Both the position numbers and the translations under genes were made by a program. From Solirubrobacter sp035555675 (lineage in GTDB: Bacteria > Actinomycetota > Thermoleophilia > Solirubrobacterales > Solirubrobacteraceae), in NCBI GenBank assembly GCA_035555675.1, contig DATMGH010000203.1, forward strand, positions 4,681-68,680: a stretch of 64,000 bases of DNA, read 5' to 3'. Positions within the stretch are counted from its first letter, which is position 1; each line of letters starts with the position of its first letter. The notes below the pieces were generated by a model. The model searched no databases. It was not told the origin of the DNA and was given only the letters and a program-made list of their open reading frames with translations. Positions 43,363-52,232 of this stretch are shown here, one piece after another.

Positions 43363-44223
43363 TCAGGTGCGCGTGACGGCGCGGCCGATCGGCACGCACA
43401 TCGGCGTTCCGGTGACCGGATCCGGGAGGACGCGGGCGCGCAGCCCGAAGACGCGCTCGACCAGCGCCTCGTCGACGATCTCCGCCGGCGGGCCGGCGGC
43501 CGCGACCCGGCCGTCCCGGATCGCGACCAGGTGGTGCGCGTAACGGCAGGCGTGGTTGAGGTCGTGCAGCACCAGGCCGATCGTCCGGCCCTGCGCGTTG
43601 AGGTCCGCGAGCAGGTCGAGGACCTCGAGCTGGTGCGCGAGGTCGAGGTAGGTCGTCGGCTCGTCCAGCAGCAGCGTCTCGGTGTCCTGCGCCAGCGCCA
43701 TCGCGATCCACACCCGCTGGCGCTGGCCGCCGGACAGCCGGTCCAGCGGCCGGTCGCGCAGGTCCGCGATCGCGGTCGCCTGGATCGCCCACTCGATGCG
43801 CTCGCGGTCCTCGGCGCTGGCGCGCCGGCCGAGCCGCTGATGCGGGAAGCGCCCGCGCGCCACCAGGTCGGCGACCGTCAGCCCCTCGGGCGGCGCCGGC
43901 GACTGCGGCAGGAACCCGAGCCGGCGCGCGACCTCGCGCGTGGGGAGCGCCGCGATCTCCGCGCCGTCCAGCAGCACCGCGCCCGCGCTCGGCTTCAACA
44001 GCCGCGCGAACGCGCGCAGCAACGTCGACTTGCCGGACGCGTTGGCGCCCACGATCGCGGTGATCCGCCCGGCGGGCAGCGGGACGTCGACGCCGTGCAG
44101 CACGGCCCGCTCGCCGTAGCCGACGGTGAGGTGCGCGGCGCGCAGGGCCGATCGGGCGACCTCCGACTCACGATGCCTGAAACCTGCGGTCTGGACCCCG
44201 CGGCGCTGGTCAGGCTCGCTCAT
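43363..44223 (-). CDS. Ferric-siderophore ABC ATPase (FepC/FecE type)
   Basis: 286 residues. Walker A GANASGKST, Q-loop FLPQSP, signature LSGGQRQRVWIAMALAQ, Walker B LLLDEPTTYLDL and H-loop LHDLNHACRYA are the FepC/FecE variant sequences. The first 28 residues are an unusual extension encoded by a 41-bp repeat shared with the 54428 ATPase gene. The ATG overlaps the permease stop (ATGA). Confidence 0.88.
   Translation of the reverse strand: MSEPDQRRGVQTAGFRHRESEVARSALRAAHLTVGYGERAVLHGVDVPLPAGRITAIVGANASGKSTLLRAFARLLKPSAGAVLLDGAEIAALPTREVARRLGFLPQSPAPPEGLTVADLVARGRFPHQRLGRRASAEDRERIEWAIQATAIADLRDRPLDRLSGGQRQRVWIAMALAQDTETLLLDEPTTYLDLAHQLEVLDLLADLNAQGRTIGLVLHDLNHACRYAHHLVAIRDGRVAAAGPPAEIVDEALVERVFGLRARVLPDPVTGTPMCVPIGRAVTRT
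44175..44215 (-). repeat. 41-bp imperfect-palindrome repeat, copy A
   Basis: In gene sense it begins GCCTGACCAGCG and ends GGTTTCAGGC, so the ends pair by six bases. Copy B (54436-54477) has the same ends and most of the middle. It lies inside the first codons of the FepC-like gene, 8 bases after the start codon. Confidence 0.6.
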
Positions 44224-46193
44224 GCGGTCCGGCTCCGCCACAGGATCACCGCCAGGTAGGGCGCGCCGATCATCGACACGACGAGGCCGGACGGGATCTC
44301 GGTCGGGGCGAGCACGGTCCGCCCGACGGTATCGGCCAGCCCGAGCAGCAGCGCGCCGAGCGCCATCGCCAGCGGGAGCGAGCGCCGGTGGTTGCCGCCC
44401 GCCAGCAGCCGCGCGAGGTGCGGCGCGAGCAGGCCGACGAACGCGATCGCCCCGCAGACCGCGACCGCGGCGGCGCCCAGCGCGGCGCCCACGGCGAGCA
44501 GGCCGGCGCGGGCGGCGGAGACGCGCAGGCCGAGCGCGCGGCTGAGGTCGTCGTCGAGCATCAGCACGTCCAGCCGGCGCACGGCCAGCAGGGCGGCCGG
44601 CAGCAGCACGGCGGCGGGGACCGCGAGCAGCCGTAGGTCGCCCCAGCCGGTCGCGTAGGTCGACCCGGCCAGCCACGTGATCGCGGTCGCCGCCGCCGGC
44701 TGCGCGTTGAGCAGCATCAGCATCGTCACCGCCGCGCACGCGGCGGTGACCGCGAGCCCGGTCAGCGCGAGCCGTGCCGTCGACCCGCCGCCGGCCAGCG
44801 CCAGCACGATCCCCATCGCGGCCAGCGCGCCGGCGAACGCCGCGAACGGCAGCACTAGCGTCGGCGCCGCCGGGAACGCGAGGAGGACGACGAATGCGCC
44901 GACGGACGCGCCGCCGACGACGCCGGCCAGCTCCGGCCCCGCGAACGGGTTGCGCACCGCCGCCTGCAGCACCGTGCCCGAGGCGGCCAGGCACGCGCCG
45001 CCGAGCAGCGCCACGCACAGCCGCGGCGCGCGCGAGTCGAGCGCGATCTCGCCCAGCGGGGAGCCGGCGCCGGCGATCGAGCGCACCACCTCCCCCGGGC
45101 CGATCCGGATCTCGCCCAGGCAGAGCGACCCGACGACCGCGACCGGAAGCAGCAGCGCCGCGACGAGCGCGGCGCGCGGGCGCCAGCGGGCGGAGCTCGC
45201 CGCCCGGTCGACCGCCGGGCCCGCGTCCCCGCGCAGCCCGCGCGCGACCACGATCAGCACCGGCGCGCCGATCAGCGCGCAGACGACGCCCGCGGGCGTC
45301 TCCGTGTCCAGCCCGGTGAGCGCGCGCCCCGCGACGTCGGCGGCCAGCAGCAGCGCGCCGCCCCACGGGATCGCGACCGCGAGCAGCTCCGCGTGGCCGC
45401 GCGGGCGCGCGGCGCGGGCCAGCCCGCAGGCAAGGATGCCGACGAACGCGATCGGCCCGCAGAGGCCGACCGCGACGGCGGTCAGGACCGCGGCCAGCAC
45501 GACGCCCGCCACCTGCGTGAGCCGCGAGCGCAGGCCGAGCCCGCGCGCGGCCTCCTCCCCCAGCGCGGCGACGTCCAGCGCGCGCGAGAGGGCCAGCACG
45601 GCCAGGGCCGCGGGCGCGGCGATCAGCGCGGCCGCGCGCACGGGGCCCCAGCCGGTCTGCAGCAGCGAGCCGGCGCCCCATAGGAAGAGGCCGCTGGTCT
45701 CGGTCTCGCGCGCGAGGCGCACCGCCCCGGTCGCGGCCGCCAGCGCCAGCCCGACCGCCATGCCGGCCAGGATCAGCCGCAGCCCGCCGCCGCCCGCCGC
45801 CGCCATCGCGCCGATCAGGGCCGTGCCCGCGGCGACGCCGGCGAACGCCACCGCGATCGTCGGCGCGCCGGGCGCGAGCGACGCGAACGCGGCGACCAGC
45901 GTGACCGCGAGCGCGCCGCCGGCGGTGAGGCCGAGCGTCGCCGGCTCGGCCAGCGGGTTGCGCGTGAGCGCCTGCAGCACGACCGCGGCGGCGGCCAGCG
46001 CGCCGCCGGCGATCACGCCCGCCGCGGCGCGCGGCAGGCGGATGTCGAAGAAGAGCGCGTCGTCGAGCGCGCCGCGGTGGAAGATCGCCAGCCAGACGTC
46101 GACGTCGCCCTGGCCCTGCAGGACGTCCGCGAGCGCCGCGAGCAGCGCGAGCGCGAGGCCCGCGGCGGCGAACGCCCCGACGCGCCGCGTCAT
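44220..46193 (-). CDS. Fused FecCD-type iron-siderophore permease (FhuB-like)
   Basis: 657 residues, two FecCD units in tandem (about 1-325 and 330-657), some 18 to 20 helices. Each half has the FecCD signatures: RLPRAAAGVIAGGALA and RAPRLCVALLGGACLA, LTRNPLAEP and VRNPFAGPE, CGPIAFVGILACGLAR and CGAIAFVGLLAPHLAR. A fused permease as in FhuB typically handles hydroxamate siderophores, which fits the biosynthetic genes next door. Confidence 0.88.
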   Translation of the reverse strand: MTRRVGAFAAAGLALALLAALADVLQGQGDVDVWLAIFHRGALDDALFFDIRLPRAAAGVIAGGALAAAAVVLQALTRNPLAEPATLGLTAGGALAVTLVAAFASLAPGAPTIAVAFAGVAAGTALIGAMAAAGGGGLRLILAGMAVGLALAAATGAVRLARETETSGLFLWGAGSLLQTGWGPVRAAALIAAPAALAVLALSRALDVAALGEEAARGLGLRSRLTQVAGVVLAAVLTAVAVGLCGPIAFVGILACGLARAARPRGHAELLAVAIPWGGALLLAADVAGRALTGLDTETPAGVVCALIGAPVLIVVARGLRGDAGPAVDRAASSARWRPRAALVAALLLPVAVVGSLCLGEIRIGPGEVVRSIAGAGSPLGEIALDSRAPRLCVALLGGACLAASGTVLQAAVRNPFAGPELAGVVGGASVGAFVVLLAFPAAPTLVLPFAAFAGALAAMGIVLALAGGGSTARLALTGLAVTAACAAVTMLMLLNAQPAAATAITWLAGSTYATGWGDLRLLAVPAAVLLPAALLAVRRLDVLMLDDDLSRALGLRVSAARAGLLAVGAALGAAAVAVCGAIAFVGLLAPHLARLLAGGNHRRSLPLAMALGALLLGLADTVGRTVLAPTEIPSGLVVSMIGAPYLAVILWRSRTA

Positions 46194-46229
46194 CGCGCGG
46201 GCGGGCAGAGCGCCGCGGCGGCGGCCGGT

Positions 46230-46320
46230 GGCGCCGAGCGCCGAGCGGCGGCGGGCGACACCGAGCGCCGCGCGGCGGCGGGCGGCGGCGCCGAGCGCCG
46301 CGCGGCGCGGCCGGGCGACG
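46230..46320. repeat. GC-rich tandem repeat between binding-protein and permease genes
   Basis: About three units of 28 to 30 bp sharing CCGAGCGCCG and GCGGCGGCGGG lie in the 136-base gap in the uptake operon. The repeat can form strong RNA structure and may lower expression of the permease relative to the binding protein (inference). Confidence 0.5.
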
Positions 46321-46329
46321 CCCCGCGGG

Positions 46330-47190
46330 TCACGTCAACGCCGCCGTCAGCCGGTCCGCGAGCAGCATCGTCGAGCGCGGGCCGCCGAACAGCCACGTCG
46401 TGCCGCCCAGCGTCCGCACGTGGTTCGCGCGCACGACCGGCAGCCGCTTGTACGCCGACTGCTTCGTGATCCCCGAGATCTGGCGCGCGAACTGCGGCGG
46501 GTAGATGAACGCCAGCCACCCGCGCACGCGCGACAGCGCCTCGAGGCCGACCGTGGCGAAGCCGTACCGGGCCGAGCCCGTCCAGCCGTCCTTGAGGCCG
46601 AGCCGGCGCACGACGTCCGCCGCGGCCGAGTTCACCGTGAACATGCGCAGCGCGGGCGCGCTCGTGGTCCCGCCGGGCGTCGAGATCGCGACCGCCGCGC
46701 CCGCCCGTCCCGCGCGCTTGAGCTTCGCCCGGTCGCGCGCCAGCGTGTTCGACAGGTCCCGCAGCACGCGCTCGCCGCGGGCGCGCCGCCCGACCGCCGA
46801 CGCGAGCCGCCGGAAGTCCCTGACCATCGCGTCGAGCTGCGAGCCGGACCCGGGGTACGGATGCGTGACCAGCACCGGCGCGATCTTCTTCAGCTGCGCC
46901 AGGTTCTTGGCCGAGCGGTAGTCGGGCACGACGATCAGGTCCGGGCGCAGCGCCGCGATCCGCTCCAGCGACGGCGACTGGCGCGACCCGACATCCTTCA
47001 TGCCCTTCGGCCGCGGCGCGGCGACCCACGTGTCGTAGCCCTTCATGTCCGCCGCGCCGACCGGCGCCAGGCCGAGCATGTGCAGGTTCTCGACCGTGTC
47101 CCACTCGATCGCGACCACGCGCTTGGGCGCCGCGGACGCGGCCGCGGGGACGAGCAGCAGCGCGCACAGCGCGCCGACCAGGGCCCTCAC
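46330..47190 (-). CDS. Iron-siderophore substrate-binding protein (TroA/FhuD-like)
   Basis: 286 residues from GTG 47190, overlapping the previous stop. A signal peptide is followed by the class III binding-protein pattern: RVVAIEWDTVENLHMLG near the start, RIAALRPDLIVVPDY, a long connecting helix, then a second lobe with AAADVVRRLGLKDGW and SRVRGWLAFIYP. There is no lipobox Cys, so anchoring is unclear; it could be released or held by the adjacent secreted protein. It delivers ferric siderophore to the fused permease. Confidence 0.82.
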   Translation of the reverse strand: MRALVGALCALLLVPAAASAAPKRVVAIEWDTVENLHMLGLAPVGAADMKGYDTWVAAPRPKGMKDVGSRQSPSLERIAALRPDLIVVPDYRSAKNLAQLKKIAPVLVTHPYPGSGSQLDAMVRDFRRLASAVGRRARGERVLRDLSNTLARDRAKLKRAGRAGAAVAISTPGGTTSAPALRMFTVNSAAADVVRRLGLKDGWTGSARYGFATVGLEALSRVRGWLAFIYPPQFARQISGITKQSAYKRLPVVRANHVRTLGGTTWLFGGPRSTMLLADRLTAALT

Positions 47191-48185
47191 TTCAGCCTCA
47201 GCTTCTTGGTCACGGTCTTGCCGCCGGCGACCGTGATCTTCACCTGCACCAGCACGGACTTGCGCTTGAGCGTCCTGCGCGCCTTCGCGGACAGCGTCAG
47301 CCGCAGCGTCTTGCGCGCGCCCGCGGCCAGCGAGTACGACGCCGTCCGCGCGGCCGCGCCGCCCGACCACCGCAGCGTCACCTTGCCCTTGCACGCCGCC
47401 GCGGCGCACGCGACCGCCACCGCGACCCGCTTGCCGGTCCGCTTGAGCTTCGTCGTGCGCAGCTTGACCAGCGGCGTCCTGACCGCCGGCGCCGGGAGCG
47501 CCGTGGCGCCCGCCTGCACCGGGATCGACTCGAACGGCGGCGCGGCGAGCGCGTTGTAGGCCGTCCGGCCGGGCGCCTCGGTGCCCGGCAGACAGTCGAT
47601 CGTCGTGCTGAGCCCGTTGCCGAGCTGCGCGAGGATGAGGACGCTGCCGCGCGGCGTGACCGTCGCGGCCCCCGCCTGCACGGCCGGCAGGCTGCCGGCC
47701 GGCGCCTGGCGCCAGGTCAGCGTGCCGTCGGCGCCCGGGGCGGTCCAGGCCGTGTCCGGCAGCGGGAGCGTCACGTCGAACGGCGTCGACGACTGGTACG
47801 CGCCGTCCGCCCCGACCGTGACCACCGTGTGCGCGACCGTCTCGGCCGAGACCACCTGCACGCCCTGCGCCGACCCGTCGCCCGCCAGCGCCAGCCACAC
47901 CTTCGCGGGCACCGCGTTGTCACCCGCCTTGAAGATGCCGAGGTTCGTCGCGTACTCGGCCACCCAGTCGGGCAGCCGCGCGTGCGCCGCGGCGCCCGTC
48001 AGCGTGACGCCGGAGCCGGGCGCCGCGGAGGCCGGCGACGCGGTTCCGGAGAGGTCGATGGCGTGGTCGAACCAGTACCCGCGATAGACGCTGTACTGGC
48101 AGACGTTGGGCGTGGTCGCCGTCCCGGCGAACGCCGGCGACACCGGCAGCAGGAGGGCAAGGAGGGTTAACGTGATCCAGCGCAT
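47187..48185 (-). CDS. Secreted beta-rich protein of the iron-uptake operon
   Basis: 332 residues with a signal peptide ending near AFA. The N-terminal 200 residues look like Ig-type beta sandwiches with Cys in NVCQYSVY and IDCLPG (a possible disulfide). A Lys-rich C-terminal domain (from about 225) has CAAAACKGKV and ends in KTVTKKLRLK, like the tail of the 1620-4124 protein. No heme or siderophore motif is visible. As first gene before the binding protein it is a candidate surface receptor or anchor (inference). Confidence 0.6.
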   Translation of the reverse strand: MRWITLTLLALLLPVSPAFAGTATTPNVCQYSVYRGYWFDHAIDLSGTASPASAAPGSGVTLTGAAAHARLPDWVAEYATNLGIFKAGDNAVPAKVWLALAGDGSAQGVQVVSAETVAHTVVTVGADGAYQSSTPFDVTLPLPDTAWTAPGADGTLTWRQAPAGSLPAVQAGAATVTPRGSVLILAQLGNGLSTTIDCLPGTEAPGRTAYNALAAPPFESIPVQAGATALPAPAVRTPLVKLRTTKLKRTGKRVAVAVACAAAACKGKVTLRWSGGAAARTASYSLAAGARKTLRLTLSAKARRTLKRKSVLVQVKITVAGGKTVTKKLRLK

Positions 48186-48253
48186 GTCAAGTCACCCTAA
48201 CAATCCGTGCCAGGAACGGTGCAGTCAGAATCCGAGCACTATGCTTTCAAGCG

Positions 48254-48952
48254 ATGAGCAAGCCGCATGGACACTCAGTCGACGACTACCTCGAGGCGAT
48301 CCATCTGCTCGTCTCCCCGATCGGCGTCTATGAGCCCGCCAGGCCGCCGGCCGTGATCGCGGCGCGCGTCGCGGACGCGCTCGGGGTCTCGCGCACCGCC
48401 GTCGGCGAGATGCTCAAGCGGCTGGCGGCCGAAGGCCTGCTCGAGAAGGGCGGCGGCCGCGAGCTCGTCCTCACGCCCGCCGGCACCGCGCGTGCGGAGC
48501 GGGTGATCCGGCGCAACCGGATCGTCGAGCGCTTCCTGGTCGACTTCCTCGGCTACGACGCGGCCGAGGCGCACGACCACGCGAACCGGATCGGCGGCGC
48601 GTTCACCGACGACATGGTCGAGCGCCTGCACGCGAAGCTCGGCTACCCCGAGCGCTGCCCGCACGGCTGGCCGGTCGCGCCCGCGCAGGAGCGCGAGGAG
48701 AGCCGCGAGCTGGTGTCGCTCGCCGACCTGGCGAAGGGCGACGCAGGCGAGATCGTCCGCCAGGCCGAGCAGGACGGCGGGCTGCTGTCCTGGTTCGAGG
48801 CCGAGGGCCTCACGCCGGGCGCCAAGGTCGAGGTCCGCGACATCCAGCCGGCGGCCGGCCACTTCAAGATCGAAATCGGCGGCGACGAGCAGTTCATCGC
48901 CGATCGCGCGGCGCGCGGGCTCTTCGTGCGCCGGGCGCCGCGTACGAAGTAA
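48254..48952 (+). CDS. DtxR/MntR-family regulator with altered metal ligands
   Basis: 232 residues. A winged helix (about 8-70; ARVADALGVSRTAVGEMLKRL), a dimerisation domain with CPHGWPV, and a C-terminal SH3/FeoA-like domain (GLTPGAKVEVRDI). Relative to DtxR, positions 79, 102, 105 and 106 appear as Asn (RNRIVE), Asn and Gly-Gly (HDHANRIGG), while Glu83 and His98 seem kept. Most ligands for Fe/Mn sensing are thus missing. A TATGCT hexamer lies just before the ATG, so the message may be leaderless. Divergent from the uptake operon. Confidence 0.8.
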   Translation: MSKPHGHSVDDYLEAIHLLVSPIGVYEPARPPAVIAARVADALGVSRTAVGEMLKRLAAEGLLEKGGGRELVLTPAGTARAERVIRRNRIVERFLVDFLGYDAAEAHDHANRIGGAFTDDMVERLHAKLGYPERCPHGWPVAPAQEREESRELVSLADLAKGDAGEIVRQAEQDGGLLSWFEAEGLTPGAKVEVRDIQPAAGHFKIEIGGDEQFIADRAARGLFVRRAPRTK

Positions 48953-48965
48953 AGGTCCCTTTACT
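48948..48965 (+). promoter_or_regulatory. 18-bp palindrome before the siderophore genes, putative regulator box
   Basis: AGTAAAGG TC CCTTTACT, 8-bp arms around two bases, overlaps the regulator stop and lies 13 bases before the first NIS gene start. It is AT-rich against a GC-rich background, extended on both sides by A. It is the obvious operator for the DtxR-like regulator but differs from the IdeR consensus. Confidence 0.6.
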
Positions 48966-48978
48966 AAGATCGGCGGCG

Positions 48979-51012
48979 GTGCTTTACGTCGCTGACCGCC
49001 CCGCGCTCGACGCCGCCTCGCTGGCCGCGCACACGACGCTCCTCAACTGCTACCTGCGAGAGGGCGGCGCTCACGCGTTCGACGGCGACACGCTGGTGAT
49101 CGGCGCCCTCCGGGCCGAGCTGGCGCACCGCTCCGCGTTCTTCCACCACCGCTTCCGCGGCCCGGCCTGCGAGGACGGCCGCCCGCTCGACGTGGCCTCG
49201 CTGGCGGAACGGCTCGCCCGCGCGCTGGACCCGGCCGCCGATCCGGCCCCGCTGCTCGAGCGCGTGCGCGCGAGCCTGGCGTCCGTCGCAACCGTGCTCG
49301 AAGCGCGCGCCGACGACGTCGAGCGCCTCTGGAGCGCCGAGCCGCTCACGTTCGAGGAGACCGAGCAGGCGCTGCTGCTCGGCCATCCGCTGCACCCGAC
49401 GCCGAAGGGCCTCAGCGGCCGCCTGGGGCGCTACACGCCCGAGCTGCGGCCCCGCTTCCAGCTGCACTGGCTGTCGGTCAACGCCGACCTCGTCGCCCAC
49501 GACAGCGCGACCGGGACGCCGGCGCCGGAGCTCGCCGCGCGGCTGCGCGGCCGCCCGGCCCCGCGCGGGCGGGTCCTGCTCCCCGCCCACCCGTGGGAGG
49601 CCGGGTACCTGGCCCGGGCCGCCGCGCCCCTGTTCGCGTCCGGCGACGTGGTCGACCTCGGCCCCGACGGCGCGCCGGTCACGCCCACCACGTCGGTGCG
49701 CACCGTGTACCGCGCGCGCTGGCCGTACATGCTCAAGTTCTCGCTGCACGCGCGCGTGACCAACTCGATGCGGGTGACGCTGCCGAAGGAGCTGCGGCGC
49801 GCGGTCGAGGCCCAGCGGCTCGCGCAGACCGCGGTCGGGGAGGCCGCGCGGCGGATCGCCCCGCACTTCACGATCCTGCACGACCCCGCGTACCTCTCGG
49901 TCCCCGGCGAGGACGGGTTCTCCGTGCTCTTCCGCGAGAACCGCTGGCCGGCGCTCACCGACGTCAGCGCGGTCACCGTGCTCTGCCAGGACCACCCGTT
50001 CGGCGGCCGCTCGCGCGCCTCGGCGCTGGCGCGCGACCCGCGGGCCTGGTTCGCCCGCTACCTCGACGTGACCGTCGTCTCGCTGATCCGCCTCTACCTC
50101 GATCTCGGCCTGTGCTTCGAGCCGCACCAGCAGAACACGCTGCTGGAGCTGCGCGACGGGCTGCCCGAGCGCTGCGTCGTGCGCGACAGCCAGGGCTACT
50201 TCCACCGCGAGGCGGCGCATGCGGACCTGACGCGGATCATCCCCGGCCTCGGCGAGACCAGCGAGTCGATCTTCCCGGAGGCGCTGGCCGACGAGCGGCT
50301 CGTCTACTACCCGTTCGTCAACAACGCGCTCGGCGTGATCGACGCGCTGCGCGACCGGATCGACGAGCGGGTGCTGCTCGCCGACCTGCGGACGGTGCTC
50401 GAGCGCGAGCGGGCCGCCGGCGGCCGCTACCCGCACACGCTGCTCGACCGCCTGCTGGACGACGACCTGTGGCCCTGCAAGGCGAACCTGCGCACGCGCA
50501 TCAACGACATGGACGAGCTGGTGGGCGACATCGCCGAGCAGTCGGTCTACGTGAAGCTGCCGAACCCGCTGCGCCCGCCGATCGAGCTGGTGCCCGCGGA
50601 GCGGCACGCCGGCGCGCTGGCGGGCTGGCTGGCCGAGCCGCACGTGGCCGAGTGGTGGGGCTCCGGCCACGCGCCGCCGCCGCACGTCGAGCCCTGGGTC
50701 GCGACCGTGGACGGCGTCCCGTTCGCCTACGTCGAGACCTACGCGGTCGCGGATGACCCGCTGGCGGCGCACTACGACGCGCGGCCCGGCGACCGCGGCT
50801 TTCACCTGCTGGTGGGCGCGGACTGGGTCGGCACCGGCGTCCCGCGCGCGCTGCTGCGCGTCGTGCTGGAGCGCTTCGCGGGCCACCGCGTGGTCTGCGA
50901 GCCGGACGTCCGCAACGCGCGCATGCTGGCGTTCTGCCGCGCGCTCGGCGGCGAGGTGCGCGCGACCCTCGAGCTCCCGGACAAACGCGCGGCCCTGGTG
51001 GTGTGGGAATGA
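48979..51012 (+). CDS. NIS siderophore synthetase fused to acyl-CoA acyltransferase
   Basis: 677 residues from GTG 48979. The NIS domain (about 120-540) has HPLHPTPKG, HPWE, TTSVRTVYR, KFSLHARVTNSMR and CFEPHQQNTL, which bind ATP, citrate and amine. The last 125 residues are a GNAT acyltransferase (VAEWWGSGH, FHLLVGADWVGTG, CEPDVRNARM, LPDKRAALV), the RhbD/IucB type that acylates hydroxylamines. RhbC and RhbD, or IucA and IucB, are normally separate. The stop overlaps the hydroxylase start (ATGA). Confidence 0.85.
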   Translation: MLYVADRPALDAASLAAHTTLLNCYLREGGAHAFDGDTLVIGALRAELAHRSAFFHHRFRGPACEDGRPLDVASLAERLARALDPAADPAPLLERVRASLASVATVLEARADDVERLWSAEPLTFEETEQALLLGHPLHPTPKGLSGRLGRYTPELRPRFQLHWLSVNADLVAHDSATGTPAPELAARLRGRPAPRGRVLLPAHPWEAGYLARAAAPLFASGDVVDLGPDGAPVTPTTSVRTVYRARWPYMLKFSLHARVTNSMRVTLPKELRRAVEAQRLAQTAVGEAARRIAPHFTILHDPAYLSVPGEDGFSVLFRENRWPALTDVSAVTVLCQDHPFGGRSRASALARDPRAWFARYLDVTVVSLIRLYLDLGLCFEPHQQNTLLELRDGLPERCVVRDSQGYFHREAAHADLTRIIPGLGETSESIFPEALADERLVYYPFVNNALGVIDALRDRIDERVLLADLRTVLERERAAGGRYPHTLLDRLLDDDLWPCKANLRTRINDMDELVGDIAEQSVYVKLPNPLRPPIELVPAERHAGALAGWLAEPHVAEWWGSGHAPPPHVEPWVATVDGVPFAYVETYAVADDPLAAHYDARPGDRGFHLLVGADWVGTGVPRALLRVVLERFAGHRVVCEPDVRNARMLAFCRALGGEVRATLELPDKRAALVVWE

Positions 51013-52232
51013 ACGACGTGATCGGGGTCGGCATCGGCCCGTTCAACCTGAGCCTGGCGGCCCTGCTGGAGGGCACCGAGCTCGACGCGGTCTTCTTCGA
51101 CGACAAGCCGGAGTTCGCGTGGCACCCGGGGCTGATGCTGCCCGGCGCCGAGATCCAGGTGCCGTTCCTGGCCGACCTGGTGACGCTCGCGGACCCGACC
51201 AGCCCGCACTCGTTCCTGAACTACCTGCACGCGCACGAGCGCCTGTACCGGTTCTACTTCCGCGAGCGCTTCCAGGTCCTGCGCGCGGAGTACGAGGCGT
51301 ACTGCCGCTGGGTCGCCGGGCGGCTGGGCTCCACGCGCTTCTCGCACCGGGTCGAGGCGATCGAGCCGTGCGACGGCGGCTGGACGGTGCGCGCGAACGG
51401 CGCGACGCACCGGGCGCGAAACGTCGTCCTCGGCGTCGGCTGCGTCCCGTGGGCGCCGGCGTGCGCGGCCGGCCTCCCCCATTCGGCCGACTACCTCGCG
51501 CTGCGCGAGGACGCGCTGCGCGCCGCGTCGGTCGCGGTGATCGGGTCCGGGCAGAGCGCGGCCGAGATCTTCGCCGACCTGCTCGAGCACGCGTCCGGGC
51601 GGATCGACTGGTTCACGCGCAGCTCGGGCTTTCTGCCGATGGAGTACTCCAAGCTCGGCCTCGAGCACTTCTCGCCCGAGTACACGGCGTACTTCCACGC
51701 GCTGCCCGAGGAGCGCCGGGACGCGCTGCGCGCCGGGCAGTCGCTGCTCTACAAGGGCCTCTCGGCCGAGACCAGCGAGCGCATCTACGACCAGCTCTAC
51801 CGGCGCAGCGCGGGCGGCGAGGAGCCGGACGTGCGCTACGCCGCGCGCTGCGAGCTGCGCGGCGTCGAGGGCCGGCGGCTGCACCTGCACCAGCTCGACC
51901 AGGACGTCGCGTTCACGCACGAGGCGGACCTGACGATCCTGGCCACCGGCTACGAGCCGGCGCCGCTGCCGATCGACCGCTCGCTGCTGGCGCTCGACGC
52001 GTCCGGGCGGCCGGTGGTCGAGCTCGACTACCGGCTGCGGCTGGCGGACGGCTCGCCGTCGACGCTGTTCGTGCAGAACGCGGAGCTGCACACGCACGGC
52101 GTCGGGACGCCGGACCTCGGGCTCGGCGCGCACCGCTCGGCGGTGATCGCGAACGCGCTCTGCGGGCGCGAGGTCTACCCCGTTCGCTCGCGCAACGTGT
52201 TCCAGTCGTTCGGCGTGCCGGTACCCGTGTGA
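51009..52232 (+). CDS. L-lysine/diamine N-hydroxylase (IucD/RhbE/SidA family)
   Basis: 407 residues from ATG 51009. FAD site GVGIGPFNLSLAAL at the N-terminus, NADPH site VIGSGQSAAEIFADLL in the middle, and the ATGYEP motif with FVQNAELHTHGVGTPDLG near the end. It makes the N-hydroxyamine that is then acylated. Substrate (lysine, ornithine or cadaverine) cannot be read; no decarboxylase is in the window. Overlaps the next gene by one base (TGATG). Confidence 0.88.
   Translation: MNDVIGVGIGPFNLSLAALLEGTELDAVFFDDKPEFAWHPGLMLPGAEIQVPFLADLVTLADPTSPHSFLNYLHAHERLYRFYFRERFQVLRAEYEAYCRWVAGRLGSTRFSHRVEAIEPCDGGWTVRANGATHRARNVVLGVGCVPWAPACAAGLPHSADYLALREDALRAASVAVIGSGQSAAEIFADLLEHASGRIDWFTRSSGFLPMEYSKLGLEHFSPEYTAYFHALPEERRDALRAGQSLLYKGLSAETSERIYDQLYRRSAGGEEPDVRYAARCELRGVEGRRLHLHQLDQDVAFTHEADLTILATGYEPAPLPIDRSLLALDASGRPVVELDYRLRLADGSPSTLFVQNAELHTHGVGTPDLGLGAHRSAVIANALCGREVYPVRSRNVFQSFGVPVPV

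Noticed and set aside
46190..47167. Leftward Arg-rich frame over the binding protein
   Set aside because: Shadow frame without domain patterns; the TroA-like frame explains the region.
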